A stretch of DNA of 64,000 nucleotides from Microbacterium ginsengiterrae (GCF_014205075.1 NZ_JACHMU010000001.1:1240001-1304000); one strand, 5' to 3'; shown: positions 1 to 7,097, counted from the first letter of the stretch. Notes: generated from the letters alone by a model not told the origin. Translations and numbers: made by a program.

Positions 1-87
1 GCGGGTGATGACCCGCAGCGCACCCTCTGGCTGAGGGATGAGGACGGATCGACCGAGGTCGGCGGCCGCGTCCGGAGATCGGGACAT
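1..87 (-). CDS. possible 5' end of an unrecognised gene running off the left edge
   Basis: Reading leftward from an ATG at 87-85 the frame stays open for 29 codons to the window edge and ends VLIPQPEGALRVITR. No family can be recognised from so little. A perfect palindrome sits immediately upstream (95-134), which would make sense as this gene's operator. No ribosome binding site is seen before the ATG, so the start could be leaderless or wrong. An alternative is a plus-strand gene ending at a TAG at 124-126 in the first frame. The assignment is tentative. Confidence 0.3.
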   Translation of the reverse strand, partial: MSRSPDAAADLGRSVLIPQPEGALRVITR

Positions 88-94
88 GCCGCGA

Positions 95-134
95 CGTTAC
101 AGCTATTACAGTCATCACTGCAATAGCTGTAACG
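95..134. promoter_or_regulatory. 13-bp perfect palindrome, candidate operator
   Basis: The arms cgttacagctatt (95-107) and aatagctgtaacg (122-134) are exact reverse complements. The 14-base centre holds a further small inverted pair, cagt/actg (109-112 and 117-120). TTACAG occurs twice in the left half and CTGTAA once in the right. There is no T-run on either side, so an operator for the gene to the left is more likely than a terminator. The regulator is unknown. Confidence 0.5.
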
Positions 135-143
135 GCCGTCGCC

Positions 144-1220
144 TCAGGCTCGGCGGGCGCGCACGCCCTGCGCGAGTGCCTCGAGAGCCGCCGTCGTCGC
201 GTCCCAGCCCATGCACGCGTCCGTCACGCTCTGTCCGTAGACGAGGCGGGTGCGGACGCTCACATCGAGCTTCTGCGCACCGGCCTCGAGGTTGCTCTCC
301 AGCATCACACCCGCGATCGCCGCCCCGTCCTCTGCGATCTGCGCACCGATCTCGGCCGCGACCTCTGCCTGTCGCACATGATCCTTGCCGCTGTTGGCGT
401 GGCTGGCGTCGAGGATCACGCGGGGGGTGAGCATGGCGGCATCCAGGCGCTGCGCGGCGTCGCGGACGTGCGACGGGCCGTAGTTCGGACCGTCAGCGCC
501 GCCGCGGAGGATGATCGAGGTGTCGGGGTTCCCGGTGGTGGTCACGAGGCTGGCGCGACCGTCGGTTCCGATGCCGAGGAATGCCTGCGGTGCCGACGAC
601 GCCGCGACGGCGTCGAGGGCGACCTGCAGACCGCCGTCCGTGCCGTTCTTGAAGCCGATCGGCATCGACAGCCCGGAGGCGAGCTGCCGGTGGATCTGGC
701 TCTCCGTCGTCCGTGCACCGATCGCGCCCCAGGTGATGAGGTCGGCGGTGTACTGCGGGCTGATGGGCTCCAGGAATTCGGTCGCGCACGGCATCCCGAG
801 AGCGGTGACGTCGCGGAGGAAGCCGCGTGCTCGGCGCAGTCCGGTCTCGATGTCGTGGCTGCCGTCGAGGTGCGGATCGTTGATGAGGCCCTTCCATCCG
901 ACGGTCGTTCGCGGCTTCTCGAAGTACGTGCGCATGACGACCAGCAGGTCGTCCCGGTGCACCTGGGCCTCGCGCACGAGGCGTCCGGCGTACTCCAGAC
1001 CGGCCGCGGTGTCGTGGATCGAGCACGGTCCGACGACGACGAGCAGTCGGTCGTCCTCGCCGGCCATGATCGTCCGCACCTCGTCCCTTGTGCGGGCGAC
1101 GAGTGCGGCGCGCTCGTCACCGATCGGAAGCTCAGCGGCGACGTCGCCGGGGGAGGGGAGCGTGGTGAACCGTGCGACGTGCAGGTCGGCGGTGGTCTCT
1201 GCTGCGGTGATGGTGCTCAT
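144..1220 (-). CDS. aroF: 3-deoxy-7-phosphoheptulonate (DAHP) synthase, type I
   Basis: This enzyme condenses phosphoenolpyruvate with erythrose 4-phosphate, the first step of the shikimate pathway to Trp, Tyr and Phe. The 358-residue protein has the full class I (AroFGH) pattern: VVGPCSIHD near residue 62, the substrate loop MRTYFEKPRTTVGWKGLIND near 95, GARTTESQIHRQLASGLSMP and GFKNGTDGG near 170-195, and DASHANSGKDH near 270. Length is normal for the family. The ATG is preceded by AGGAC. About 105 bases upstream is a leader peptide rich in Trp/Tyr/Phe codons followed by a terminator hairpin, so expression is probably set by charged aromatic tRNA levels. The sequence alone does not say which amino acid feedback-inhibits the enzyme. 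Confidence 0.95.
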   Translation of the reverse strand: MSTITAAETTADLHVARFTTLPSPGDVAAELPIGDERAALVARTRDEVRTIMAGEDDRLLVVVGPCSIHDTAAGLEYAGRLVREAQVHRDDLLVVMRTYFEKPRTTVGWKGLINDPHLDGSHDIETGLRRARGFLRDVTALGMPCATEFLEPISPQYTADLITWGAIGARTTESQIHRQLASGLSMPIGFKNGTDGGLQVALDAVAASSAPQAFLGIGTDGRASLVTTTGNPDTSIILRGGADGPNYGPSHVRDAAQRLDAAMLTPRVILDASHANSGKDHVRQAEVAAEIGAQIAEDGAAIAGVMLESNLEAGAQKLDVSVRTRLVYGQSVTDACMGWDATTAALEALAQGVRARRA

Positions 1221-1275
1221 GGGTCCTGTCCTGGGTGAGGGCGGACCCCGGATGCAGAGCCCGCCGAAACGGCGA

Positions 1276-1299
1276 AAGCCAGAGCGAATGCTCTGGCTT
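1276..1299 (-). terminator. attenuator terminator hairpin upstream of DAHP synthase
   Basis: On the minus strand gccagagc (1297-1290), a four-base loop and gctctggc (1285-1278) form a perfect 8-bp stem, extended by aa/tt and followed by a short T-run. A segment just upstream, cagagccga (1309-1301), can pair perfectly with tcggctctg inside the leader-peptide gene (1355-1347). Its first six bases can instead pair with gctctg of the terminator's 3' arm. These mutually exclusive pairings are typical of transcription attenuation. Confidence 0.75.
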
Positions 1300-1325
1300 G
1301 TCGGCTCTGAAGGTGTCGGTACGCG

Positions 1326-1385
1326 CTAGATCGGCGCCGGCCCCTCCAGAGCCGACTCGAAATACGCATACCAACGGGATGTCAT
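1326..1385 (-). CDS. aromatic amino-acid leader peptide of DAHP synthase
   Basis: A 19-codon open frame encodes MTSRWYAYFESALEGPAPI. Four of codons 5-9 are aromatic (Trp, Tyr, Tyr, Phe), exactly the end products of the pathway whose first enzyme lies downstream. The 3' half of the frame contains tcggctctg (1355-1347), which base-pairs with the region before the terminator, so a ribosome stalled on the aromatic codons would change which hairpin forms. No ribosome binding site precedes the ATG. A TATGGT box ends eight bases upstream, so the transcript probably starts at or next to the ATG (leaderless). The function is inferred from position and composition. Confidence 0.8.
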   Translation of the reverse strand: MTSRWYAYFESALEGPAPI

Positions 1386-1392
1386 GGGATCG

Positions 1393-1398
1393 ACCATA
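1393..1398 (-). promoter_or_regulatory. -10 box for the leader peptide / DAHP synthase
   Basis: TATGGT (minus strand) is followed by seven bases and then the ATG of the leader peptide. A convincing -35 hexamer at 16-18 bases is not visible, which is common for actinobacterial promoters. The spacing would place the transcript's first base at the start codon. Confidence 0.55.
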
Positions 1399-1421
1399 CC
1401 GCATCGCCGGAGCACCGGGCG

Positions 1422-1865
1422 TCATGTGACGGAGCGACGTACGCGCTCTGCGAGGAAGGCGAGGTCTGCCTCGGTGAGCGCGGCGACGGCGTAGGACACC
1501 GGCCACACGTTCCCGTCGTCGAGGGCCGCGGGGGCTTCGAACTCGAAGGTCGCGTACCGCACCTTGAACTTGGACTTCGGCTTGAAGAAGCACACGACCT
1601 TTCCCGCCTCGTTCGCCCATGCCGGCATGCCGTAGTACGTGCGTGGCATGAGCTGAGGGGCGTTCTCGGTGACCATCGCGGCGATCCTCTCCGCGAGCGC
1701 CCGATCGTCATCCGGCATCTCGGCGATCTTGCCGTTCACCTCGGCCTCACCCTCTGCGCGCGCCTGCTCGGGGCTCTTCTTCGCCCGTGAGCGGCTCGTC
1801 CTGCTCTCGGTGAGCTTGGCCTTCATCGCCTCGCGCTCTTCTGCCGTGAAATTCTTGTCTGACAT
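1422..1865 (-). CDS. YdhG/DUF1801-like domain protein
   Basis: The 147-residue protein has a charged, Arg/Lys/Glu-rich N-terminal half (residues 1-55) and a C-terminal segment with PRTYYGMPAWANEAGKVVCFF and KSKFKVRYATFEF. These are typical of the YdhG-like/DUF1801 fold, related to bacterial frataxin-like iron chaperones. The start is chosen at ATG 1865 because AGGAAGGA stands seven bases upstream; a much longer open frame extends beyond it but is not needed. The gene precedes the DAHP synthase leader on the same strand. A role in iron handling is only a family-level possibility. Confidence 0.75.
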   Translation of the reverse strand: MSDKNFTAEEREAMKAKLTESRTSRSRAKKSPEQARAEGEAEVNGKIAEMPDDDRALAERIAAMVTENAPQLMPRTYYGMPAWANEAGKVVCFFKPKSKFKVRYATFEFEAPAALDDGNVWPVSYAVAALTEADLAFLAERVRRSVT

Positions 1866-1937
1866 GGGGATTCCTTCCTCGTCCTCACAGCGTACGAACG
1901 CATCGGCGCGCGGTGCTTCTCGATTTCTGACGGATCC

Positions 1938-1953
1938 GCCGGAGAACTCCGGC
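1938..1953. promoter_or_regulatory. short palindrome in the divergent YdhG-like/NUDIX interval
   Basis: gccggagaactccggc is a perfect inverted repeat (7-bp arms, AA centre). It lies between the divergent starts at 1865 and 1980, 14 bases before the NUDIX gene's -10-like TAAGGT (1968-1973). It could be an operator, but a 7-bp repeat in GC-rich DNA can arise by chance. Confidence 0.3.
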
Positions 1954-1979
1954 CCGAACCCGCCCAGTAAGGTGAAGGC

Positions 1980-2402
1980 ATGGATCTGCGGGTCGCGGCG
2001 TACGCGGTCATCACCGATGAAGACGACCGGGTGCTGTTGGCGCGCTGGACCGAGGGCCGACGCGCCGCATGGACGATGCCCGGCGGCGGCCTCGAGGCGG
2101 GGGAGGACCCGGAGGACGCGGTGCGCAGGGAGGTCCGCGAGGAGACCGGTTACGTCGTCCGCGTCGGAGAGCTGCTCGGCATCCACTCCCGTGTGATCCC
2201 GGCGACCCGGCGCACACACCACGCGGACGCGCCGCTGCACACGCTGCGCATCCTCTATCGCGCCGAGATCACCGGCGGCAGGCTCCGCTTCGAGGAGAAC
2301 GGCTCCACCGACATGGCCGGCTGGTTCACGATCGGCGATGCGGCCGAACTGCAACGGGTCAAACTCGTCGACATCGCGCTGCGCATGGCGAAGATCATCT
2401 GA
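1980..2402 (+). CDS. NUDIX hydrolase
   Basis: NUDIX enzymes hydrolyse nucleoside diphosphates linked to another moiety, for example oxidised nucleotides or ADP-ribose. The Nudix box is complete at about residues 50-72: GLEAGEDPEDAVRREVREET, matching Gx5Ex7REUxEExGU. The 140-residue length is that of a single-domain member. The ATG is preceded by AAGGTGAAGGC, which could be a ribosome binding site. TAAGGT also lies exactly six bases before the ATG and may be a -10 box of a leaderless transcript. The substrate cannot be told from the sequence. Confidence 0.9.
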   Translation: MDLRVAAYAVITDEDDRVLLARWTEGRRAAWTMPGGGLEAGEDPEDAVRREVREETGYVVRVGELLGIHSRVIPATRRTHHADAPLHTLRILYRAEITGGRLRFEENGSTDMAGWFTIGDAAELQRVKLVDIALRMAKII

Positions 2403-2421
2403 CGCCAGACCCGGACGGCGG

Positions 2422-2895
2422 TCAGGCCTCAGGCACGGAGATGTCGGCGACCGTCGCACCATAGGCCGCGATGAGGTCGTCGGCGTCGACGAAGAGGCTG
2501 TATCCGTGCGCACCGGCGCCCATCGCGATGCGCTGACCGACGATCGACTCATCGGCGTATACGGGCCAGTCCGTTGTGCTCCCGATCGGCACGATCGTCC
2601 CGCGTTCGTAGCCCGTCGCGGCAAGGGCGAGCTCGGCCTCGGGCAAGCGGAGCCGGTTCACGCCGACGACCGCGCGCAGCTTCGGCCAGGAGATGGACCG
2701 ACCGCCCGGGATGAGCGCGAACAGATAGGTGTCGTCCGAGCGCTTGACGACGAGCGTCTTCACGATCCCTGATGCCGGGATGCCGAGTTTCTCCGCGGCC
2801 TCGTGAAGGCTGCGCGCCGCAGGGCGCTCACGGAGCTCGACGGACAGGCCGCGGGAGGCGGCAGCCTCCCGGACCCGATCGAGCGGATCGCTCAC
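2422..2895 (-). CDS. YbaK/ProX-type aminoacyl-tRNA deacylase family protein
   Basis: The 157-residue protein begins VSDPLDRVREAA and carries the YbaK fold signatures GIVKTLVVKRSDDTYLFALIPGG and the later GYERGTIVPIG region. Members remove wrongly attached amino acids from tRNA. The GTG start at 2895 overlaps the TGA of the upstream gene as GTGA, indicating translational coupling; a longer frame upstream of this lies inside the neighbouring gene. The amino-acid specificity (Cys, Ala, Ser) is not evident. Confidence 0.85.
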   Translation of the reverse strand: MSDPLDRVREAAASRGLSVELRERPAARSLHEAAEKLGIPASGIVKTLVVKRSDDTYLFALIPGGRSISWPKLRAVVGVNRLRLPEAELALAATGYERGTIVPIGSTTDWPVYADESIVGQRIAMGAGAHGYSLFVDADDLIAAYGATVADISVPEA

Positions 2896-3389
2896 GCGTC
2901 GGGCGCGGCCAGCGGGTCGTCCGCGACCCAGAGCTCGTCGTCCGTGCGCAGCGCCTGCCATGCGGCGTAGAGGACACCGGCTGCTGCCGCTGCGCCGAGG
3001 ATGATCGCGACGATCGAGCCGAGACCGGGGCCCTGCTTCTTCTTCACGATGCGCCCGTTGGAGACCGTCAGGCCCTGACGCTTGGCGTTCGCCACGTCCC
3101 AGGCGGTCAGTGCACTGCCGACGACACCGCCGACGATCGGGACGACCTTGTCGTCCACGACGTGGCGGCCGAACTTCAGACCACGGTTCACGGTCGGGGC
3201 GACGTTGCGCTCGTACGCGTCCTGCACCACAGGAAGGACCTGCTCGCGCCCGACGTTGCCGAGCTGGCGGCTCGCCTCACGAGCGATGCCGGCGGCATGA
3301 CCGACGAGCTGCTGCTGGTGCTCCCAGAGCTCGGTGGCGTCGTTCTGCAGACGGCGCAGTTCTTTCTTGCGCTTGCGGGTGAGGCTCAC
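2892..3389 (-). CDS. conserved membrane-anchored protein of unknown function
   Basis: The 165-residue protein starts with a basic segment (LTRKRKKELRRLQ), has an amphipathic middle part with EHQQQLVGHAAGIAREASRQ, and ends with one hydrophobic segment, SIVAIILGAAAAAGVLYAAW, near residue 130-150, followed by an acidic tail. The GTG at 3389 is chosen because AGGAGA lies seven bases upstream. It is coupled by a 4-base overlap to the YbaK-like gene downstream. I do not recognise a catalytic motif. The basic N-terminus and single C-terminal membrane segment would suit a membrane-tethered, perhaps nucleic-acid- or cell-envelope-associated protein. Confidence 0.75.
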   Translation of the reverse strand: MSLTRKRKKELRRLQNDATELWEHQQQLVGHAAGIAREASRQLGNVGREQVLPVVQDAYERNVAPTVNRGLKFGRHVVDDKVVPIVGGVVGSALTAWDVANAKRQGLTVSNGRIVKKKQGPGLGSIVAIILGAAAAAGVLYAAWQALRTDDELWVADDPLAAPDA

Positions 3390-3549
3390 GATTGTTCTCC
3401 TGTCGAAGTGGAGTACGGGTTCCCCATCTTGCCAGACGAGCCTGGATCGCGGCACTGATTGCACTGACCCTTGTCATCGGGCGACTTGGCCGCTACCGTG
3501 CGGATGCCGCTTCCAGGCCGGCGGCGTCAGGCTCTGCGAGAATAGGTGT

Positions 3550-4107
3550 ATGCCTCAGCACTCTCATGTCGCGACCCTGCACACCAACCACGGCGACATC
3601 GTCGTCAACCTCTTCGGCGACCACGCCCCCAAGACGGTGGAGAACTTCGTCGGTCTCTCCGACGGCTCCAAGGCGTGGACCGACCCCGCCACCGGAAAGC
3701 CCGGCGAGGGCGCGCTCTACTCCGACGTCATCTTCCACCGCATCATCCCCAACTTCATGATCCAGGGCGGCGACCCGCTCGGTCAGGGCGTCGGCGGTCC
3801 CGGTTACAACTTCAACGACGAGATCCACCCCGAGCTGAACTTCAACGAGCCCTACGTGCTCGCGATGGCCAACGCCGGTCTGCGCCGCAACGCGATCACC
3901 GGCCAGGCCGAGGGCACCAACGGTTCGCAGTTCTTCATCACCACCGACCCGACGCCGTGGCTCATGGGCAAGCACACCATCTTCGGTGTCGTCGCCGATG
4001 ACGCCTCGAAGAAGGTCGTCGACGAGATCGGCGCCGTTCCCACCGGAGCCGGCGACCGCCCGATCGACCCCGTGATCCTGCACTCGGTCGACATCGCCGC
4101 CGTCTGA
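3550..4107 (+). CDS. ppiA: peptidyl-prolyl cis-trans isomerase, cyclophilin type
   Basis: Cyclophilins catalyse cis-trans isomerisation of Xaa-Pro bonds. The 185-residue protein has the canonical motifs FHRIIPNFMIQGGDP (about 75-90), AMANAGLRRN, GTNGSQFFITT (about 125-135) and WLMGKHTIFGVV. It has no signal peptide, so it acts in the cytoplasm. Start ATG 3550 has only a weak AGGT upstream; GAGAAT lies six bases before it and could be the -10 of a leaderless transcript. It occupies the same place as ppiA before crgA and pknAB in other actinobacterial origin regions. Confidence 0.95.
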   Translation: MPQHSHVATLHTNHGDIVVNLFGDHAPKTVENFVGLSDGSKAWTDPATGKPGEGALYSDVIFHRIIPNFMIQGGDPLGQGVGGPGYNFNDEIHPELNFNEPYVLAMANAGLRRNAITGQAEGTNGSQFFITTDPTPWLMGKHTIFGVVADDASKKVVDEIGAVPTGAGDRPIDPVILHSVDIAAV

Positions 4108-4125
4108 CGCGCCTCGCCGATCCGG

Positions 4126-5016
4126 ATGACGTCTCCTGAGTTCGCGAGCAACCGCGACAACTTCTGCTATCGCCATCCGGATCGGCAGAGCTTCGTGCTC
4201 TGTCAACGGTGCATGCGCACCATCTGCCCCGAGTGCCAGACCCAGGCCGCGGTCGGCGTCATCTGCCCCGAGTGCATGGCGGCGGAGCGCAAGAACCGCA
4301 CCCCCGCGCAGAAGCGGGCCGAGCGCCGATGGGGTCGCCGCTCCACCGCGGTCGCCGCACCCGTGCAGTCCGGTAAGCCCGTGGTCACCTACGGCATCAT
4401 GGCCGTCACCGGATTCGTCGGCCTGTTGCAGCTCGTCCCCGGTCTCGACATCACACGGATGTTCCTGTTCGCCGCGGCGTACCTGTTCCCCGACCTGTCA
4501 GGGTTGCCGTTCCAGCCGTGGCGCCTGCTCACCGCGGCGCTCGTCCACGGCGGCATCTGGCATCTCGGTCTGAACATGCTCGCCCTGTGGATGCTGGGCA
4601 GAAGCCTCGAACCGATGCTCGGCCGCTGGCGCTTCCTCGCGCTGTACCTGTTCGGTGCGGTCGGGGGCTCGGTGGCGGTGGCGATCATCTCCCCCGGCAC
4701 CCCCACGGTGGGGGCCTCCGGTGCCGTGTTCGGGCTCTTCGGTGCCCTGCTGGTGATCGGCCTGCACATGGGCGCCAACATGACGGGCCTGTTCGTCCTG
4801 CTGGGCGTCAACCTCGTCGTCGGGTTCATCCCCGGCTTCAACATCGCGTGGCAGGCGCACATCGGCGGTGCCGCTGTCGGTGCCCTGGTCGGACTCATCA
4901 TCCTCCGGACCCGCGGGCGGTCCCGCCGCACATGGCAGATCCTCCTCCTCGTCGCGCTCGCCGCGGTCCTGCTCACCGCGGCCTTCGTGGTGCCGCCGCT
5001 CCTGCTGCTCGCCTGA
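4126..5016 (+). CDS. rhomboid family intramembrane serine protease with N-terminal zinc-binding domain
   Basis: Rhomboids cleave membrane proteins within or near transmembrane segments. The 296-residue protein begins with a Cys/His-rich domain (CYRHPDRQSFVLC, CMRTICPEC, CPEC; residues 14-50), a B-box-like zinc site. About six membrane helices follow. The catalytic pair is Ser198 in GASGAVFG and His245 in AHIGGA, and the conserved HGGIWHLGLNML element is at residues 141-152. It starts 19 bases after ppiA on the same strand and is probably cotranscribed. Substrates are unknown. Confidence 0.9.
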   Translation: MTSPEFASNRDNFCYRHPDRQSFVLCQRCMRTICPECQTQAAVGVICPECMAAERKNRTPAQKRAERRWGRRSTAVAAPVQSGKPVVTYGIMAVTGFVGLLQLVPGLDITRMFLFAAAYLFPDLSGLPFQPWRLLTAALVHGGIWHLGLNMLALWMLGRSLEPMLGRWRFLALYLFGAVGGSVAVAIISPGTPTVGASGAVFGLFGALLVIGLHMGANMTGLFVLLGVNLVVGFIPGFNIAWQAHIGGAAVGALVGLIILRTRGRSRRTWQILLLVALAAVLLTAAFVVPPLLLLA

Positions 5017-5031
5017 TCACCCGGTCAGGAC

Positions 5032-5107
5032 TTGTTAACAGGGTTCTCCACCCCTGTGAATAACACCGGTGTAATTCTCCCCACCCTGTGGACAAGCCTG
5101 TGGATAA
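5032..5107. other. cluster of DnaA-box-like sites
   Basis: Four 9-mers resembling the DnaA box lie in 76 bases between the rhomboid gene and crgA: TTGTTAACA (5032-5040), TGTGAATAA (5055-5063), TGTGGACAA (5087-5095) and TGTGGATAA (5099-5107). The last is a perfect inverse of TTATCCACA, and TGTGGACAA is the inverse of TTGTCCACA, a common actinobacterial form. The last two are spaced 12 bases apart in the same orientation. The neighbouring gene order is origin-proximal. This is not the usual dnaA-dnaN origin, so a titration or accessory site is more likely. Confidence 0.6.
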
Positions 5108-5111
5108 CAAA

Positions 5112-5140
5112 GAAGGCCCCTCGCTGAGCGAGGAGCCTTC
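5112..5140 (-). terminator. terminator of crgA
   Basis: On the minus strand gaaggctcctcgc (5140-5128) pairs with gcgaggggccttc (5124-5112) with one mismatch and a three-base loop, followed by TTTGTT. It lies 22 bases after the crgA stop codon. Confidence 0.8.
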
Positions 5141-5161
5141 GAGGACGTGAGCGCCCGGTGT

Positions 5162-5401
5162 CTAACGCCAGCGCGTCGTCATGAGGAAGCCGATGAGCGC
5201 GATGCCGAGACCGATGGCGAGGTTCCACGACTCGATGCCGGGGATCGGGAACTGCATACCGGAGATGTAGAAGACGAGGATCCACACGAGACCCAGGAGC
5301 ATGAAGCCGAGCATGACCGGCTTGAACCACACCGGGTTCGGGGCCGCTTCGCCCTCTGCGCGTTCGACGAGGGGCTCTTCGCTCTTACGGTCTCGTGCCA
5401 T
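5162..5401 (-). CDS. crgA: cell division protein CrgA
   Basis: CrgA is a small membrane protein of actinobacteria that helps recruit septal peptidoglycan enzymes and interacts with FtsZ-ring components. This 79-residue protein has the family form: a charged N-terminus, NPVWFKPVMLGFMLLGLVWI as the first helix, a short loop with the conserved GIESWNLAIG, a second helix and the end TTRWR. TAGAAT sits six bases before the ATG, so the mRNA is probably leaderless. It stands, as in mycobacteria, between ppiA and the pabA-pknB cluster. Confidence 0.95.
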   Translation of the reverse strand: MARDRKSEEPLVERAEGEAAPNPVWFKPVMLGFMLLGLVWILVFYISGMQFPIPGIESWNLAIGLGIALIGFLMTTRWR

Positions 5402-5407
5402 GCCGTC

Positions 5408-5413
5408 ATTCTA
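5408..5413 (-). promoter_or_regulatory. -10 box of crgA
   Basis: TAGAAT on the minus strand is followed by exactly six bases and the ATG of crgA at 5401, predicting transcription start at the start codon. Confidence 0.55.
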
Positions 5414-5479
5414 CCCATGAGGGCTCTGTTCCCTTCATTTCTCGGCTCACCGTGAAGTGCGCCGGATAGGATCGCGCAT

Positions 5480-6271
5480 ATGACTGCATCCGCCACGCAG
5501 CCGACCCGGCGCGAACGTCGCCGGCGCCCCCGTTCCCGAGCGACGTTCTTCAGCGTGCTCGGAGAGCTCCTGCTGACCGCCGGCGTGCTGGTCATGCTGT
5601 TCGTGGCGTGGCAGATGTGGATCGGCGACATCATCATCAGCGCGCAGAGCAACAGCGAGGGTCAGGCGGTGTCCAGGGAGTGGGCGCAGCTTCCCGCGCC
5701 CCCGCCGCCGCCCGCCGTCGAAGAGGAGGACGGAGTGGTCTGGTACGAGCCGCCGCTCCTCGAGCATCCGGAGAACGGCATGAAGTTCGCGCAGATGCTC
5801 ATCCCCCGCTTCGGCTCCGACTACAACGTCGCCATCGCCGGTGGCACGACCCGCCCCGCCACGCTCGACAACGGCTGGATCGGCGTCTACGACCAGTCCG
5901 TCATGCCGGGTCAGGTGGGCAACTTCTCCATGGCCGGCCACCGCACCACGTGGGGCTTCCCGCTCAACCGCATCGACAAGCTGCGGCTGAACGACGCGAT
6001 CGTCGTGGAGACCCCTGAGGGCTGGTACACGTATCGGTTCCGGACCCTCGAGTACGTCACACCGGACTCCGTCGACGTGCTGCTCGACGTGCCGCAGGTG
6101 CCGGGGGCCGCAACCGGGGAGCGCTACATGACCCTCACCGCCTGCTCGCCGCTGTACTCGCTCGCAGAGCGTATCGTCGGGTACTCGGTGTTCGAGGGCT
6201 TCCAGCCCCGCGCCGAAGGCCCGCCGGAGTCCCTCGCCCCCGTCGACGACGTCGCTTCCCCGTCCTGGTAG
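5480..6271 (+). CDS. class E sortase
   Basis: Sortases are membrane-bound cysteine transpeptidases that attach surface proteins to the cell wall. Of 263 residues, 1-20 are basic, 23-47 form one membrane helix, and the rest is extracellular. The triad is His154 (MAGHRTTWG), Cys222 (LTACSPLY) and Arg231 (ERIVGYSVF), the class E arrangement. A proline-rich linker (LPAPPPPPAVEEEDG) lies near residue 75. TAGGAT seven bases before the ATG may be a -10 box. It is followed closely by a small membrane protein and the glutamine amidotransferase, forming a short operon. Confidence 0.9.
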   Translation: MTASATQPTRRERRRRPRSRATFFSVLGELLLTAGVLVMLFVAWQMWIGDIIISAQSNSEGQAVSREWAQLPAPPPPPAVEEEDGVVWYEPPLLEHPENGMKFAQMLIPRFGSDYNVAIAGGTTRPATLDNGWIGVYDQSVMPGQVGNFSMAGHRTTWGFPLNRIDKLRLNDAIVVETPEGWYTYRFRTLEYVTPDSVDVLLDVPQVPGAATGERYMTLTACSPLYSLAERIVGYSVFEGFQPRAEGPPESLAPVDDVASPSW

Positions 6272-6279
6272 GAGTCCTC

Positions 6280-6435
6280 ATGTACGCAGCGCTGTGGCGC
6301 ATCCTTCCCGGCCCGTGGTGGCTGCGGACGTTGATCCTGCTCATCGCCGTGGCCGCGATCCTCTACGGGCTGTTCTTCTACGTCTTCCCGTGGATCAGCC
6401 CGATCATCACGCCGGACGAGGTCGACCTGGAGTGA
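6280..6435 (+). CDS. small membrane protein between sortase and glutamine amidotransferase
   Basis: A 51-codon gene begins MYAALWRILPGPWWLRTLIL, has one hydrophobic helix (about residues 17-42) and ends in the acidic ITPDEVDLE. It starts 8 bases after the sortase stop, with GGAGTCC before the ATG, and its TGA overlaps the GTG of the next gene as GTGA. Tight spacing on both sides and a coherent hydrophobic pattern argue that it is real. I know of no function; an accessory role for the sortase or the cell-wall cluster is only a positional guess. Confidence 0.7.
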   Translation: MYAALWRILPGPWWLRTLILLIAVAAILYGLFFYVFPWISPIITPDEVDLE

Positions 6436-7097
6436 GCACGCGCGTGCTCGTGGTCGACAACCACGACAGCTTCGTGCACACGCTGACCGGGTACCTCCGG
6501 GAGCTCGGGGCGCGGGTGGAGCTGATCGAGGCCGATGCCGCGGACGCGGCGGGCTTGGGCCGGATGATCCCGGCACACGACGCGGTCATGCTCTCCCCCG
6601 GCCCTGGACGGCCGAGGGATGCCGGGGCATCCGTGGACGTCGCCTTGCTGTGCGCCGAACTCGGCACACCGCTGCTGGGAGTCTGCCTCGGGCATCAGGC
6701 CATCGGCGCCGCGTTCGGGGCCGAGGTCTCCGAGGCGCCGGAGCTCATGCACGGGATGGTGTCGGTGGTCGAACATGACGGATCGGCCCTGTTCGACGGC
6801 ATCCCCTCCCGGTTCGAGGTCGGGCGCTATCACTCCCTCGCGCTGGCGGAGTCGGATCTCCCGGAGGAGGTCGGGGTCACGGCGCGCACGGAATCAGGGA
6901 CGGTCATGGCGATCGCGCATCGTTCGCTTCCGATCCACGGCGTGCAGTTCCATCCGGAGAGCGTGCTGACGCCGCACGGCTACCGCCTCCTGGCGAACTG
7001 GCTCGCCGGCGTCGGCGACGAGCGTGCGGTGGCAGCGGCCGCGGGGCGTCATCCCCTCGATGTGCCGGCTGAGGGCGGCTATTCGCCCGTGCAGTAA
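6432..7097 (+). CDS. pabA: glutamine amidotransferase, PabA/TrpG type
   Basis: Class I glutamine amidotransferase subunit that supplies ammonia to aminodeoxychorismate (folate) or anthranilate (Trp) synthase. The 221-residue protein starts VSTRVLVVDNHDSFVHTL and has the oxyanion element SPGPGRP, the nucleophile Cys in GVCLGHQA (about residue 79) and the His-Glu pair in GVQFHPES. The GTG start overlaps the upstream stop by four bases. The partner synthase subunit is not in this window, so folate versus Trp use is undecided; by gene order it corresponds to Rv0013 of M. tuberculosis. Its 3' end overlaps convergent pknB by 19 bases. Confidence 0.9.
   Translation: MSTRVLVVDNHDSFVHTLTGYLRELGARVELIEADAADAAGLGRMIPAHDAVMLSPGPGRPRDAGASVDVALLCAELGTPLLGVCLGHQAIGAAFGAEVSEAPELMHGMVSVVEHDGSALFDGIPSRFEVGRYHSLALAESDLPEEVGVTARTESGTVMAIAHRSLPIHGVQFHPESVLTPHGYRLLANWLAGVGDERAVAAAAGRHPLDVPAEGGYSPVQ

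Noticed and set aside
5041..5107. The chromosomal replication origin itself
   Set aside because: Only four boxes and no AT-rich unwinding region are present, and dnaA/dnaN are not adjacent.
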